A stretch of 64,000 bases of DNA. Source: Streptomyces lienomycini. Lineage in GTDB: Bacteria; Actinomycetota; Actinomycetes; Streptomycetales; Streptomycetaceae. Position 1 is the first letter of the stretch; each line of letters starts with the position of its first letter. The translations under genes and the position numbers were made by a program. The notes beneath the pieces are model-generated. The model was not told the origin of the DNA. It ran no database searches and worked only from the letters and a program-made list of their open reading frames with translations. The stretch lies in assembly GCF_027947595.1 (NCBI RefSeq), contig NZ_CP116257.1, positions 3,224,001 through 3,288,000 on the forward strand, read 5' to 3'. Below are positions 1 to 7,163 of this stretch, in pieces.

Positions 1-63
1 CGACTGGGACCGGACGGGCCCACCGGGGGATACGTCGACGCGTCGGGCCCGCTGCCCTGGTGA
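1..63 (+). CDS. C-terminal end of a gene cut by the window edge
   Basis: The first 21 codons read as an open frame ending in TGA at 61-63, giving a Gly/Pro-rich tail that ends in PLPW. Third codon positions are nearly all G or C, as expected for a real Streptomyces gene. The gene converges on the zinc-ribbon gene with a five-base gap. Too little is present to suggest a function, and a chance open frame cannot be excluded. Confidence 0.45.
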   Translation, partial: RLGPDGPTGGYVDASGPLPW

Positions 64-67
64 CGCC

Positions 68-271
68 TCAGCGGCCCGCGGGCGTGGGCCTGCCGCGCGA
101 GACCACGCGGGTGCCGTGGCCGTCGACGACGCGGGCCTGGAGGGAACCGCAGGCGCACCGGGTCCACAGCGTGCCGCCCGCCGCGGTCGGGTGCGCGGAC
201 ACCACCTGGAAGGGCTCGGCACCGTCGGGCCACCCGCAGTGCGGGCAGACGACACCGGTCGTGCTGGACAT
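68..271 (-). CDS. small zinc-ribbon protein
   Basis: This 67-residue protein has a CPHCGW motif near its N-terminus and a TRCACGS motif about 27 residues later, a CxxC...CxC arrangement expected to bind one zinc ion. The chosen ATG at 271 has a GAGGAG ribosome binding site a few bases upstream; an in-frame start at 328 lacks one. Small zinc ribbons of this kind are common Streptomyces hypotheticals. No partner or role is evident. Confidence 0.7.
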   Translation of the reverse strand: MSSTTGVVCPHCGWPDGAEPFQVVSAHPTAAGGTLWTRCACGSLQARVVDGHGTRVVSRGRPTPAGR

Positions 272-397
272 GGCGACTCCTCGTGCGTGAGTGGTACGTC
301 GGAAGGCTGGTGCGGATCGTGGGCCCACCGGGGCGCCACTGACAGGGTGCGGCCACGGATCCGTTCACGTCCAGGTTGACTTTACGGACTCCACCGT

Positions 398-411
398 GAA
401 GCGTGCGCTTC
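398..411. promoter_or_regulatory. palindrome abutting the LysR start codon
   Basis: GAAGCG-TG-CGCTTC is a perfect inverted repeat with a two-base centre that ends at the base before the ATG at 412. A TTGACT hexamer lies at 376-381. The position suits an autoregulatory operator for the LysR gene, which is inference. Confidence 0.4.
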
Positions 412-1317
412 ATGATTGATCTGCGCAGGCTGCACGTGCTGCGGGCCGTCTCCCACTACGGCACCGTCACCGCGGCGGCCCGCGCCCTGCACTTCACCCC
501 CTCGGCCGCCTCCCAGCAGATCCGGCAGCTGGCGCGGGACCTCGGCGTCGACCTGCTGGAGCCGCAGGGGCGCGGGGTGCGGCTCACCGCGGCCGCGGAG
601 AGCCTGCTGGGACACGCCGACGCGATCGAGGCCCGCTGGGACGAGGCGGAGCTGGAGCTGCGGGCGGGGGAGGGGGCCCTCGCGGGACCGCTGCGGGTGA
701 CGGGTTCCTCCGTGGCCGTCTCCGTCCTGCTGGCCCCGTTGGCGGCACGGCTGCGGGAGTGCCACCCGCGGCTGTCGGTGCGGATCCGGGAGGTCGAGGT
801 CGCGGAGAGCTTCGACCTGCTCTTCGAGGGGGAGAGCGATCTGGCGGTGGTGGAGGCGACCCCGGCCAGTCCGCCGTCGGCCGACGCGCGCTTCGACCAG
901 CGGCCGCTGCTGGACGACCCGTTCGACCTGGTCGTCCCCGCGGACCATCCGCTGGCCGGACGGGACGGCGCCGACCTCGCCGACGCGGCGCACGAGGCCT
1001 GGATCGCGCCGATGCCGCAGAGCCCCTGCCGGACGCACGTCATGTCGGCCTGCGGTGCCGCCGGGTTCACCCCCGACGTGGTCCATCACGCGGTGGACTG
1101 GAACGTCACCGCCCACCTGGTCGCCCACGGGCTCGGCGTCGCGCTGGTGCCCCGGCTCGCCCGGCTCGCCCCCGAGCTGCCGATCGTCCGGGTGCCCTGC
1201 GCGCACCGGCCGCACCGCAAGCTGCTCACCTGCACGCGCGGCGGCGGTCACCGGCGCCCGGCGGTCGCGGCGGCGCTGGCGGAACTGCGCACGCTGGCCG
1301 CGTCCGCGATGGCCTGA
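412..1317 (+). CDS. LysR-family transcriptional regulator
   Basis: The 301-residue protein has the LysR layout: an N-terminal winged helix (LRRLHVLRAVSHYGTVTAAA followed by SAASQQIRQLARDLGVDLLE, residues about 1-60), a linker helix, and a periplasmic-binding-like effector domain from about residue 85 to the end. Length is normal. The ATG at 412 is preferred over a GTG at 403 because it matches family alignments. It converges with the FMN reductase gene across a strong terminator, so its target is not obvious from context. A palindrome touching the start codon could be its own operator. The effector is unknown. Confidence 0.9.
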   Translation: MIDLRRLHVLRAVSHYGTVTAAARALHFTPSAASQQIRQLARDLGVDLLEPQGRGVRLTAAAESLLGHADAIEARWDEAELELRAGEGALAGPLRVTGSSVAVSVLLAPLAARLRECHPRLSVRIREVEVAESFDLLFEGESDLAVVEATPASPPSADARFDQRPLLDDPFDLVVPADHPLAGRDGADLADAAHEAWIAPMPQSPCRTHVMSACGAAGFTPDVVHHAVDWNVTAHLVAHGLGVALVPRLARLAPELPIVRVPCAHRPHRKLLTCTRGGGHRRPAVAAALAELRTLAASAMA

Positions 1318-1362
1318 CGCGCGCCCCCGACGCGGGACGCGGGACGTACCGCGTCCGCCCGG

Positions 1363-1410
1363 ACGCACGACGGGACCGGAGCTCGCCCGAGCTCCGGTCC
1401 CGTCGTGCGT
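1363..1410. terminator. bidirectional terminator, 23-bp perfect stem
   Basis: Bases 1363-1385 are exactly complementary to 1388-1410 with only CC between them. The hairpin lies between the convergent LysR and FMN reductase genes and should stop transcription from both sides. Confidence 0.85.
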
Positions 1411-1424
1411 GGTGCGGACGCCGG

Positions 1425-1988
1425 TCAGGCGGCGACGGCCTCGTCGGCGTGACCGTGCAGCCGGGCGACGACCTCGGTGAGCTGTGCGGCGACCTCGGCG
1501 TCGTCCGCCGGGTGGGTCTCGGCGAAGCGGGTCATCGAACCGGGGATCGACAGCTTGATGTCCTCGATCACCTTGCCGCCGGCGATGCCCACGGCCTTGC
1601 GGGCCTCGTCCTGCGCCCACACGCCGCCGTACTGGCCGAAGGCGGTGCCGACCACGGCGACCGGCTTGCCGGTGAAGGCGCCGACGCCGAAGGGCCGCGA
1701 CAGCCAGTCGATGGCGTTCTTGAGGACGGCCGGGATGGTGCCGTTGTACTCGGGCGAGAAGAGCAGGAAGGCCTGCGCGCCCTGGGCGGCCTCGCGCAGC
1801 TTCACGGCGGCGGCCGGGACGCTGCCCTCGACGTCGATGTCCTCGTTGTAGAAGGGGATGTCGGCGAGCCCCTCGAACACCTGCACCTCGGCGCCCTCCG
1901 GTGCGAACCTGACGGCCGCCTCGGCGAGCTGGCGGTTGTGCGAACCGGCGCGAAGGCTGCCGACGAGCGCGAGAATGCGGACAGACAT
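1425..1988 (-). CDS. NAD(P)H-dependent FMN reductase (flavodoxin-like fold)
   Basis: The 187-residue protein belongs to the NADPH-dependent FMN reductase family, cytosolic enzymes that pass electrons from NAD(P)H to FMN, quinones or azo compounds. The phosphate-binding loop LVGSLRAGSHNRQLAEAA is at residues 7-24 and the flavin-contact motif SPEYNGTIPAVLKNAIDWL at about 75-93. The ATG at 1988 starts directly before the first strand; the longer frame would add a low-quality extension. It is divergent from a TetR gene with two matching palindromes between them, so repression by that TetR and induction by an electrophile or quinone is likely. Substrate is unknown. Confidence 0.9.
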   Translation of the reverse strand: MSVRILALVGSLRAGSHNRQLAEAAVRFAPEGAEVQVFEGLADIPFYNEDIDVEGSVPAAAVKLREAAQGAQAFLLFSPEYNGTIPAVLKNAIDWLSRPFGVGAFTGKPVAVVGTAFGQYGGVWAQDEARKAVGIAGGKVIEDIKLSIPGSMTRFAETHPADDAEVAAQLTEVVARLHGHADEAVAA

Positions 1989-2076
1989 GAGTACTCCCAA
2001 TGCAGGAACGGGTGGCGGAGCGGGAACAGCGGAAACGGCGGACGCAGGGCGGTGCCGAAACACCGCCGCAACAATC

Positions 2077-2090
2077 CGGACCGGGGTCCG
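2077..2090. promoter_or_regulatory. putative TetR operator, copy 1
   Basis: CGGACC-GG-GGTCCG palindrome in the divergent region between the FMN reductase and TetR genes. A second copy of the core GGACC-N2-GGTCC is centred 35 bases away. Confidence 0.6.
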
Positions 2091-2112
2091 TTTAATTTCT
2101 AACATCCCAAAC

Positions 2113-2124
2113 GGACCGCGGTCC
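2113..2124. promoter_or_regulatory. putative TetR operator, copy 2
   Basis: GGACCGCGGTCC is a perfect 12-base palindrome 32 bases upstream of the TetR start. It shares the GGACC-N2-GGTCC core with copy 1, which argues for a real binding site rather than chance GC-rich symmetry. Confidence 0.6.
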
Positions 2125-2155
2125 AGTTTTCTTCCCGATGCTTTACGCTGGCGAC

Positions 2156-2824
2156 ATGCCCGCCACCCTGCCGCCCTTCCCGCAGCCTCAGGAGAACGTC
2201 GGTCCGACCGAGTTGCTGCAACTCGGCGCCGGGACCGAGGAGGGCGAGCCCTGCCTGCGCGCCGACGCCGCGCGCAACCGCGCCCGGCTCCTGGAGGCCG
2301 CCGAGCGGCTGGTCGCCGAGCACGGCGCGGCCGCCCTCACCATGGAGGCGGTGGCCACCGCGGCCTCGGTGGGCAAGGGCACGGTCTTCCGCCGCTTCGG
2401 CGACCGCACCGGGCTGCTCGCGGCGATGCTCGACCACTCCGAGCGCAAGTTCCAGGCCGCGCTCCTGAGCGGTCCGCCGCCCCTGGGACCCGGCGCACCG
2501 CCGGTCGAGCGACTGCGGGCCTTCGGCTGCGCGCTGCTGAGCCGCTCCGTCGACCAGCTCGACCTGCTCCTGGCCGGGGAGCCCGGCCCCGAACGCCGCC
2601 ACACCTTCCCCCCGCGCCGCTTCCTGCGCCAGCACGTGGCGCTGCTGCTGCGGGAGGCCGTGCCGGACGCCGACAGCGAACTCCTCTCGCACACCCTGAT
2701 GGCCTACCTCGACGCCGCCCTCATCCACCACCTCACCGAGCAGTGCGGGCTGCCCGCCGAACGCGTCCGGGCGGGCTGGCTCGACCTCGTCGCCAGGGTG
2801 ACCCGCACCGCCACCCCGTCCTGA
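2156..2824 (+). CDS. TetR-family transcriptional repressor
   Basis: The 222-residue protein has a TetR DNA-binding domain at about residues 38-85 (RNRARLLEAAERLVAEHGAA, then MEAVATAASVGKGTVFRRFG) preceded by an unusually long 35-residue leader. The C-terminal ligand domain is helical and unassigned. ATG 2156 is chosen over an ATG at 2138 because the latter runs into the promoter region. It is divergent from the FMN reductase and the 167-base intergenic region carries two GGACC-N2-GGTCC palindromes, suggesting that it represses both itself and the reductase. The ligand is unknown. Confidence 0.9.
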   Translation: MPATLPPFPQPQENVGPTELLQLGAGTEEGEPCLRADAARNRARLLEAAERLVAEHGAAALTMEAVATAASVGKGTVFRRFGDRTGLLAAMLDHSERKFQAALLSGPPPLGPGAPPVERLRAFGCALLSRSVDQLDLLLAGEPGPERRHTFPPRRFLRQHVALLLREAVPDADSELLSHTLMAYLDAALIHHLTEQCGLPAERVRAGWLDLVARVTRTATPS

Positions 2825-2896
2825 ACTCCGCGCGCGGCACACGGCGTTGACCCGCCCGCGGCCCCGCGCCCGGCTTCTGCCAGGATGCGGTACGTC

Positions 2897-3931
2897 ATGG
2901 TGCAGATACCGAATCCGCCGTCCCCCGACTCCCCGGCCCCGCGTTCCGTCCCCACGAGCGCCGACGTGGCCCGCCTGGCCGGCGTCTCGCGCGCGACCGT
3001 CTCCTACGTCCTCAACAACACCGGCGCCGTCCGGATCAGCGAACCCACGCGCCGCCGCGTCCACGAGGCCGCCCGGGAACTGGGGTACGTCCCGCACGCG
3101 GCGGCCCGCTCACTGCGCGCCGGACACAGCCGCATGGTCCTGATGCCGACGCCGTCCTTCCCCGCGGGCCCGCTCTACACCCGCTTCCTCGGCGAGCTGC
3201 AGTGGGCGCTCGGCCGCCTCGACTACACCGTCGTGCAGTACGGCACCGCCGCCCCGCACGAGGAGGACGCCGCCCGCGCCTGGGCCGAACTGCGCCCGGT
3301 CGCCGTCCTCGCACCCGCCTCCGACCTCGGCCCGCGCGGCGTGGACGTCCTCAAACGGTCCGGGGCCCGGGCGGTCCTCACCCTCGGACCCGAGCCCGTC
3401 GACGGAGCGCACGCCCTGCTCACGGACCAGGAAGGCGTCGGCCGCGGCGCGACCCGACACCTCTACGACCGAGGACGCCGCAGCATCGGCGTCGTCGTGC
3501 CCGCGGAGAGCGGACTGGACGTCTTCTCCGCCCCGCGCCTGGCCGGCGCCCGCCACGCGGTCGAGGGCACCGACGCCACCGTCACCGTCCTGCCCCTCGC
3601 CTACGAGGAGCAGGACGCCGCACGTCTCGCCGCCCGCTGGGGCTCTCTGGGGCTCGACGCGGTCTTCGCCTACAACGACGAGTACGCGATGCTGCTGATG
3701 CGGGCCCTTCAGGACGAGGGACTCGACATCCCCGGCGACGCGGCCGTCATCGGCGCCGACGACCTGATGCTGGGCCGGCTGCTGCGGCCCCGCCTGAGCA
3801 CCGTCCACCTGGAGCTGCCCGCCGGCCGGGACCTGGCCGCCCTCGTCGACCGGGCCGTGCACGACCCCGGCGCCCCGCCCGAGCGCCACAAGGTGCTGGG
3901 CGCGACGGTGGTGCACCGGGAGTCGAGCTGA
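2897..3931 (+). CDS. LacI-family transcriptional regulator
   Basis: The 344-residue protein starts with a LacI helix-turn-helix (TSADVARLAGVSRATVSYVL, about residues 20-40, with the hinge region to about 75), followed by a periplasmic-binding-protein sugar domain containing FAYNDEYAMLLMRAL and VIGADDLMLGRLLRPRLSTV. Start ATG 2897 is a choice; GTG 2900 and ATG 2885 are alternatives. It is flanked by convergent thioredoxin and a TetR gene in the same direction, with no sugar genes adjacent, so its regulon lies elsewhere or it acts only on itself. Confidence 0.88.
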   Translation: MVQIPNPPSPDSPAPRSVPTSADVARLAGVSRATVSYVLNNTGAVRISEPTRRRVHEAARELGYVPHAAARSLRAGHSRMVLMPTPSFPAGPLYTRFLGELQWALGRLDYTVVQYGTAAPHEEDAARAWAELRPVAVLAPASDLGPRGVDVLKRSGARAVLTLGPEPVDGAHALLTDQEGVGRGATRHLYDRGRRSIGVVVPAESGLDVFSAPRLAGARHAVEGTDATVTVLPLAYEEQDAARLAARWGSLGLDAVFAYNDEYAMLLMRALQDEGLDIPGDAAVIGADDLMLGRLLRPRLSTVHLELPAGRDLAALVDRAVHDPGAPPERHKVLGATVVHRESS

Positions 3932-3950
3932 GCGGCGGCCGGACCGCCCG

Positions 3951-4340
3951 CTACTGGCCGCCCTCCTGGCCCGCCTGGGCCTGCTGCTCGGCGACGGCCT
4001 TGCGGACCTCGTCCATGTCCAGGTTCCGGGCCTGGCCGATCACGTCGGTGAGGGCCGCCTCCGGCAGCGCGCCCGGCTGCGCGAACACGGCCACCTGGTC
4101 CCGCACGATCATCAGCGTCGGGATCGAACTGATGCCGAAGGCCTGCGCCAGCTCGGGCTGCGCCTCGGTGTCCACCTTGCCGAACACCAGGTCCGGATTG
4201 GCCTTGGCCGCCTTCTCGTAGACCGGCCCGAACTGCTTGCACGGACCGCACCACTCCGCCCAGAAGTCGATCAGCACGAACTCGTTGTCCGTGACCGTCT
4301 GGTCGAAGTTCTCCTTGGTGAGTTCCACGGTGCTGGTCAT
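3951..4340 (-). CDS. thioredoxin
   Basis: The 129-residue protein is a thioredoxin, a cytosolic protein disulfide reductase. The active site is FWAEWCGPCKQF at about residues 26-37, and the cis-proline loop SSIPTLMIV lies at 71-79. It is about 20 residues longer than E. coli TrxA because of a Gln-rich helical tail (VRKAVAEQQAQAGQEGGQ). ATG 4340 is the natural family start, and the frame upstream is shadow. It is divergent from a pyridine-nucleotide disulfide oxidoreductase with 120 bases between them. It does not sit beside a thioredoxin reductase gene, so it may be an accessory thioredoxin. Confidence 0.93.
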   Translation of the reverse strand: MTSTVELTKENFDQTVTDNEFVLIDFWAEWCGPCKQFGPVYEKAAKANPDLVFGKVDTEAQPELAQAFGISSIPTLMIVRDQVAVFAQPGALPEAALTDVIGQARNLDMDEVRKAVAEQQAQAGQEGGQ

Positions 4341-4460
4341 GAGGTAATCCCTCTTCCTGGTATCGGGGGAGTAGCCGTCGGCACAACACTGCCGACCTGG
4401 TGGGTATTCCGCGCACGTACCCATGTGGCCACGTCGCACACCACCCACCAGACTGGCCCC

Positions 4461-5894
4461 ATGACGCAATCGGATTCCCTCACGTACGACGTCGTCGTGA
4501 TCGGCGCGGGCCCCGTCGGCGAGAACGTCGCCGACCGCACCCGCGCGGCCGGGCTGTCCACCGCGATCGTGGAGAGCGAACTGGTCGGCGGCGAATGCTC
4601 CTACTGGGCCTGCATGCCCAGCAAGGCCCTGCTGCGCCCGGTCATCGCCCGCGCGGACGCCCGCCGCCTGCCCGGCCTCGCCCAGTCGCTCCAGGAGCCG
4701 CTCGACGCGGCGGCCGTCCTCGCCCGCCGCGACGAGTTCACCTCGCACTGGAAGGACGACGGCCAGGTCCAGTGGGTCGAGGGCATCGGCGCCGACCTGT
4801 ACCGCGGCCAGGGACGCCTCGCCGGACCGCGCGCCGTGGAGGTGGCCGCCCCCGACGGCACCCGCCGGACCCTGACCGCCCGGCACGCGGTCGCCGTGTG
4901 CACCGGCAGCGGCGCCGCACTGCCCCCGCTGCCCGGACTCGCCGAGGTGCGCCCCTGGACCAGCCGCGAGGCCACCAGCGCGAAGAGCGCGCCCGGCCGC
5001 CTCATCGTGATCGGCGGCGGAGTCGTCGCCGTCGAGATGGCCACCGCCTGGCAGGCCCTCGGCTCCCGGGTCACGATGCTGGTCCGCGGCGACGACGGCC
5101 TGCTCGCCCGCATGGAGCCGTTCGCCGGGGAACTCGTCGCCGAGGCGCTCACCGAGGCCGGCGTGGACATCCGCACCGGCGTCTCCGTCGAGTCCGTCAC
5201 CCGCGAGAACGGCACCGTCGTCGCCGTCACCGACACCGGCGACCGCCTGGAGGCCGACGAGATCCTCTTCGCCACCGGCCGGACGCCCCGCACCGGCGAC
5301 ATCGGCCTGGACACCGTCGGACTCGAACCGGGCTCCTGGCTGGAGGCCGACGACAGCCTTCGGGTGCCGGGCCACGACTGGCTCTACGCCGTCGGCGACG
5401 TCAACCACCGCGCCCTCCTCACCCACCAGGGCAAGTACCAGGCGCGCATCGCGGGCGCCGCCATCGCCGCCCGCGCCTCCGGCGTGCCGATCCTGGAGTC
5501 CGACCCGTGGGGCGCGCACGCCGCGACCGCCGACCACGACGCCGTGCCCCAGGTCGTGTTCACCGACCCCGAGGCCGCCTCCGTCGGCCTGACCCTGGCC
5601 GAGGCCGAACGCGCCGGACACCGCGTCCGCGCCGTCGACGTCCCCATCGCGGTGGCGGGCTCCAGCCTGTACGGCGACGACTACAAGGGCCGCGCCCGCA
5701 TGGTCGTCGACCTGGAGGACGAGATCGTCCGCGGCGTCACCTTCGTCGGCCCCGGCGTCGGCGAGCTGATCCACTCCGCGACCGTCGTGGTCGCCGGCCG
5801 GGTGCCGGTGAGCCGCCTGTGGCACGCGGTCCCCTCCTACCCGACGATCAGCGAGGTGTGGCTGCGGCTCCTGGAGACCTACCGGGACAACTGA
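4461..5894 (+). CDS. pyridine nucleotide-disulfide oxidoreductase, class I
   Basis: This 477-residue flavoprotein has an FAD-binding motif VVVIGAGPVGENVA near the N-terminus, the redox-active disulfide GGECSYWACMPSK (Cys-x4-Cys, about residues 42-54), an NAD(P)H-binding motif LIVIGGGVVAVEMA at about 182-195, the second FAD motif LYAVGDVNH at about 311-319, and a dimerisation domain. The C-terminal HAVPSYPTISEVW has the His and Glu pair of the dihydrolipoamide, mercuric and mycothione reductase branch. It lacks the lipoyl-domain or metal-binding N-terminal extension. The substrate could be a low-molecular-weight disulfide; that is inference. Start ATG 4461 lies directly before the FAD motif. 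Divergent from thioredoxin. Confidence 0.88.
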   Translation: MTQSDSLTYDVVVIGAGPVGENVADRTRAAGLSTAIVESELVGGECSYWACMPSKALLRPVIARADARRLPGLAQSLQEPLDAAAVLARRDEFTSHWKDDGQVQWVEGIGADLYRGQGRLAGPRAVEVAAPDGTRRTLTARHAVAVCTGSGAALPPLPGLAEVRPWTSREATSAKSAPGRLIVIGGGVVAVEMATAWQALGSRVTMLVRGDDGLLARMEPFAGELVAEALTEAGVDIRTGVSVESVTRENGTVVAVTDTGDRLEADEILFATGRTPRTGDIGLDTVGLEPGSWLEADDSLRVPGHDWLYAVGDVNHRALLTHQGKYQARIAGAAIAARASGVPILESDPWGAHAATADHDAVPQVVFTDPEAASVGLTLAEAERAGHRVRAVDVPIAVAGSSLYGDDYKGRARMVVDLEDEIVRGVTFVGPGVGELIHSATVVVAGRVPVSRLWHAVPSYPTISEVWLRLLETYRDN

Positions 5895-5930
5895 CCGGGC
5901 CCTTCGCGCCGGTGCGGGCCCGGCGGCCGC

Positions 5931-6587
5931 TCAGACCGCCGGGCCGGGCAGCTCGAACCCCAGCGCCGACGCCGCCCGCTCCGGCGTCGGCTGGGACCAC
6001 AGGTGCGCCACCGCGGCGTTGGACGCCAGCGAACGCGACTCTGCCCGGTCCAGGTACAGCGTGCCGTCGAGATGGTCCGTCTCGTGCTGCACGATCCGGG
6101 CGGGCCAGCCCGTGAACACCTCGTCCACCGCCCGCCCGTGCTCGTCCCGCGCCGACAGCCGCACCCGGGCGTGGCGCGCGACGACCGCCTGCCAGCCCGG
6201 CACGCTCAGACAGCCCTCGTAGAACGCCGCCCGCCCGCCGCCGAGGGGCTCGTACGACGGATTGACCAGCACCCGGAAGGGCTGCGGCACCCGTCCCCGC
6301 GCCACCCGCACCTCGTCCGGCACCGGCGCCGGATCCTCGATCACCGCGATCCTGAGCCCCACCCCGACCTGCGGCGCCGCCAGGCCGACGCCTGGAGCCG
6401 CGTGCATGGTCAGGCGCAGCGCCCCGACGAACCGCGCGAGCAGCGCGGGCTCCAACTGTCCGTCGAACGGCTCGGCCGCCCGCCGCAGTACCGGGTCGCC
6501 CGCGGCGACGACGGGCAGCGGGCCGTCGACGGCGAGCAGTTCCTCGACCCGCTCGGCGAGCGGGGCACGATCACTCGGAGTTCCCAT
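5931..6587 (-). CDS. def: peptide deformylase
   Basis: The 218-residue enzyme removes the formyl group from nascent proteins. All three signature motifs are intact: GVGLAAPQVG (about residues 65-74), EGCLSVPG (about 124-131, with the metal-ligand Cys) and QHETDHLDG (about 167-175, with two His ligands and the catalytic Glu). An N-terminal extension of about 25 residues precedes the usual start of the domain, common in Streptomyces paralogues. It stands alone rather than beside fmt, so it is probably an additional copy; some such copies give resistance to actinonin-type inhibitors, but nothing here shows that. Confidence 0.93.
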   Translation of the reverse strand: MGTPSDRAPLAERVEELLAVDGPLPVVAAGDPVLRRAAEPFDGQLEPALLARFVGALRLTMHAAPGVGLAAPQVGVGLRIAVIEDPAPVPDEVRVARGRVPQPFRVLVNPSYEPLGGGRAAFYEGCLSVPGWQAVVARHARVRLSARDEHGRAVDEVFTGWPARIVQHETDHLDGTLYLDRAESRSLASNAAVAHLWSQPTPERAASALGFELPGPAV

Positions 6588-6650
6588 CGCGCCAGGATGC
6601 CACGGCGTACCGGACCCACCGGCGCCGCCGAAGCGGCGGTGACACGCGAG

Positions 6651-6679
6651 GGCGCGGCGGTGACGTGCACCGCCGCGCC
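6651..6679. terminator. hairpin between TPR gene and def
   Basis: GGCGCGGCGGTG (6651-6662) is exactly complementary to CACCGCCGCGCC (6668-6679) with a five-base loop. It lies directly after the minus-strand TPR gene and upstream of def, so it probably ends the TPR transcript. Confidence 0.6.
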
Positions 6680-6714
6680 GTTCACGCGTCGTTCAGGCGT
6701 CACTCATGCGCCGC

Positions 6715-7062
6715 TCAGAGGCCGGCGAAGTCGCCCGCGAGGGCGGAGGCGATCCGCAGCTGGGTGTCGGCCTCCTCCTGCCGCCCCTGCCGTTCGAGGG
6801 TGCGGCCCAGCATCAGCCGGGCGTACTGCTCGACGGGATCGCGCTCGACGACGACCCGCAACTCGGCCTCGGCCCGACGCAGTTGGGCCGAGTGGTAGTA
6901 GGAGCGCGCCAGCAGCAGCCGCGGTCCGGTCTGCTCGGGCACCTCCCCGACCAGCGCGTCCAGGACGCGTGCCGCGGCGGCGTAGTCCTTGGCGTCGAAG
7001 AACATCCGCGCGCGCTCCCAGCGCTCCGCCGGTGTTCCGTGGTCGTAGTACGTCGTGTCCAC
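6715..7062 (-). CDS. tetratricopeptide-repeat protein
   Basis: The 115-residue protein contains about two to three TPR helical pairs: RWERARMFFDAKDYAAAARV, then RLLLARSYYHSAQLRRAEAE, then YARLMLGRTLERQGRQEEAD. The GTG at 7062 was chosen because a GGAGG ribosome binding site lies about 6 bases upstream and the reading frame above it is not coding; no longer frame starts with a plausible site. Such small TPR proteins usually mediate protein contacts. It lies between the monooxygenase and def on the same strand, separated by about 100 bases on either side, so it is probably a separate unit. Confidence 0.8.
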   Translation of the reverse strand: MDTTYYDHGTPAERWERARMFFDAKDYAAAARVLDALVGEVPEQTGPRLLLARSYYHSAQLRRAEAELRVVVERDPVEQYARLMLGRTLERQGRQEEADTQLRIASALAGDFAGL

Positions 7063-7163
7063 TGGTGACCTCCATCGGTGCACTGCAACCACGCCGTACG
7101 GTTGAAAATTCCACAAGTTGGCGTCCGCCCGGTCCGCCCGGTCCGCCCGTCCGTCCAGGCCCC

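Noticed and set aside
382..1620. A 412-codon minus-strand frame antisense to the LysR gene
   Set aside because: Its translation is dominated by Arg, Gly and Gln runs, while the opposite strand encodes a clear LysR protein.
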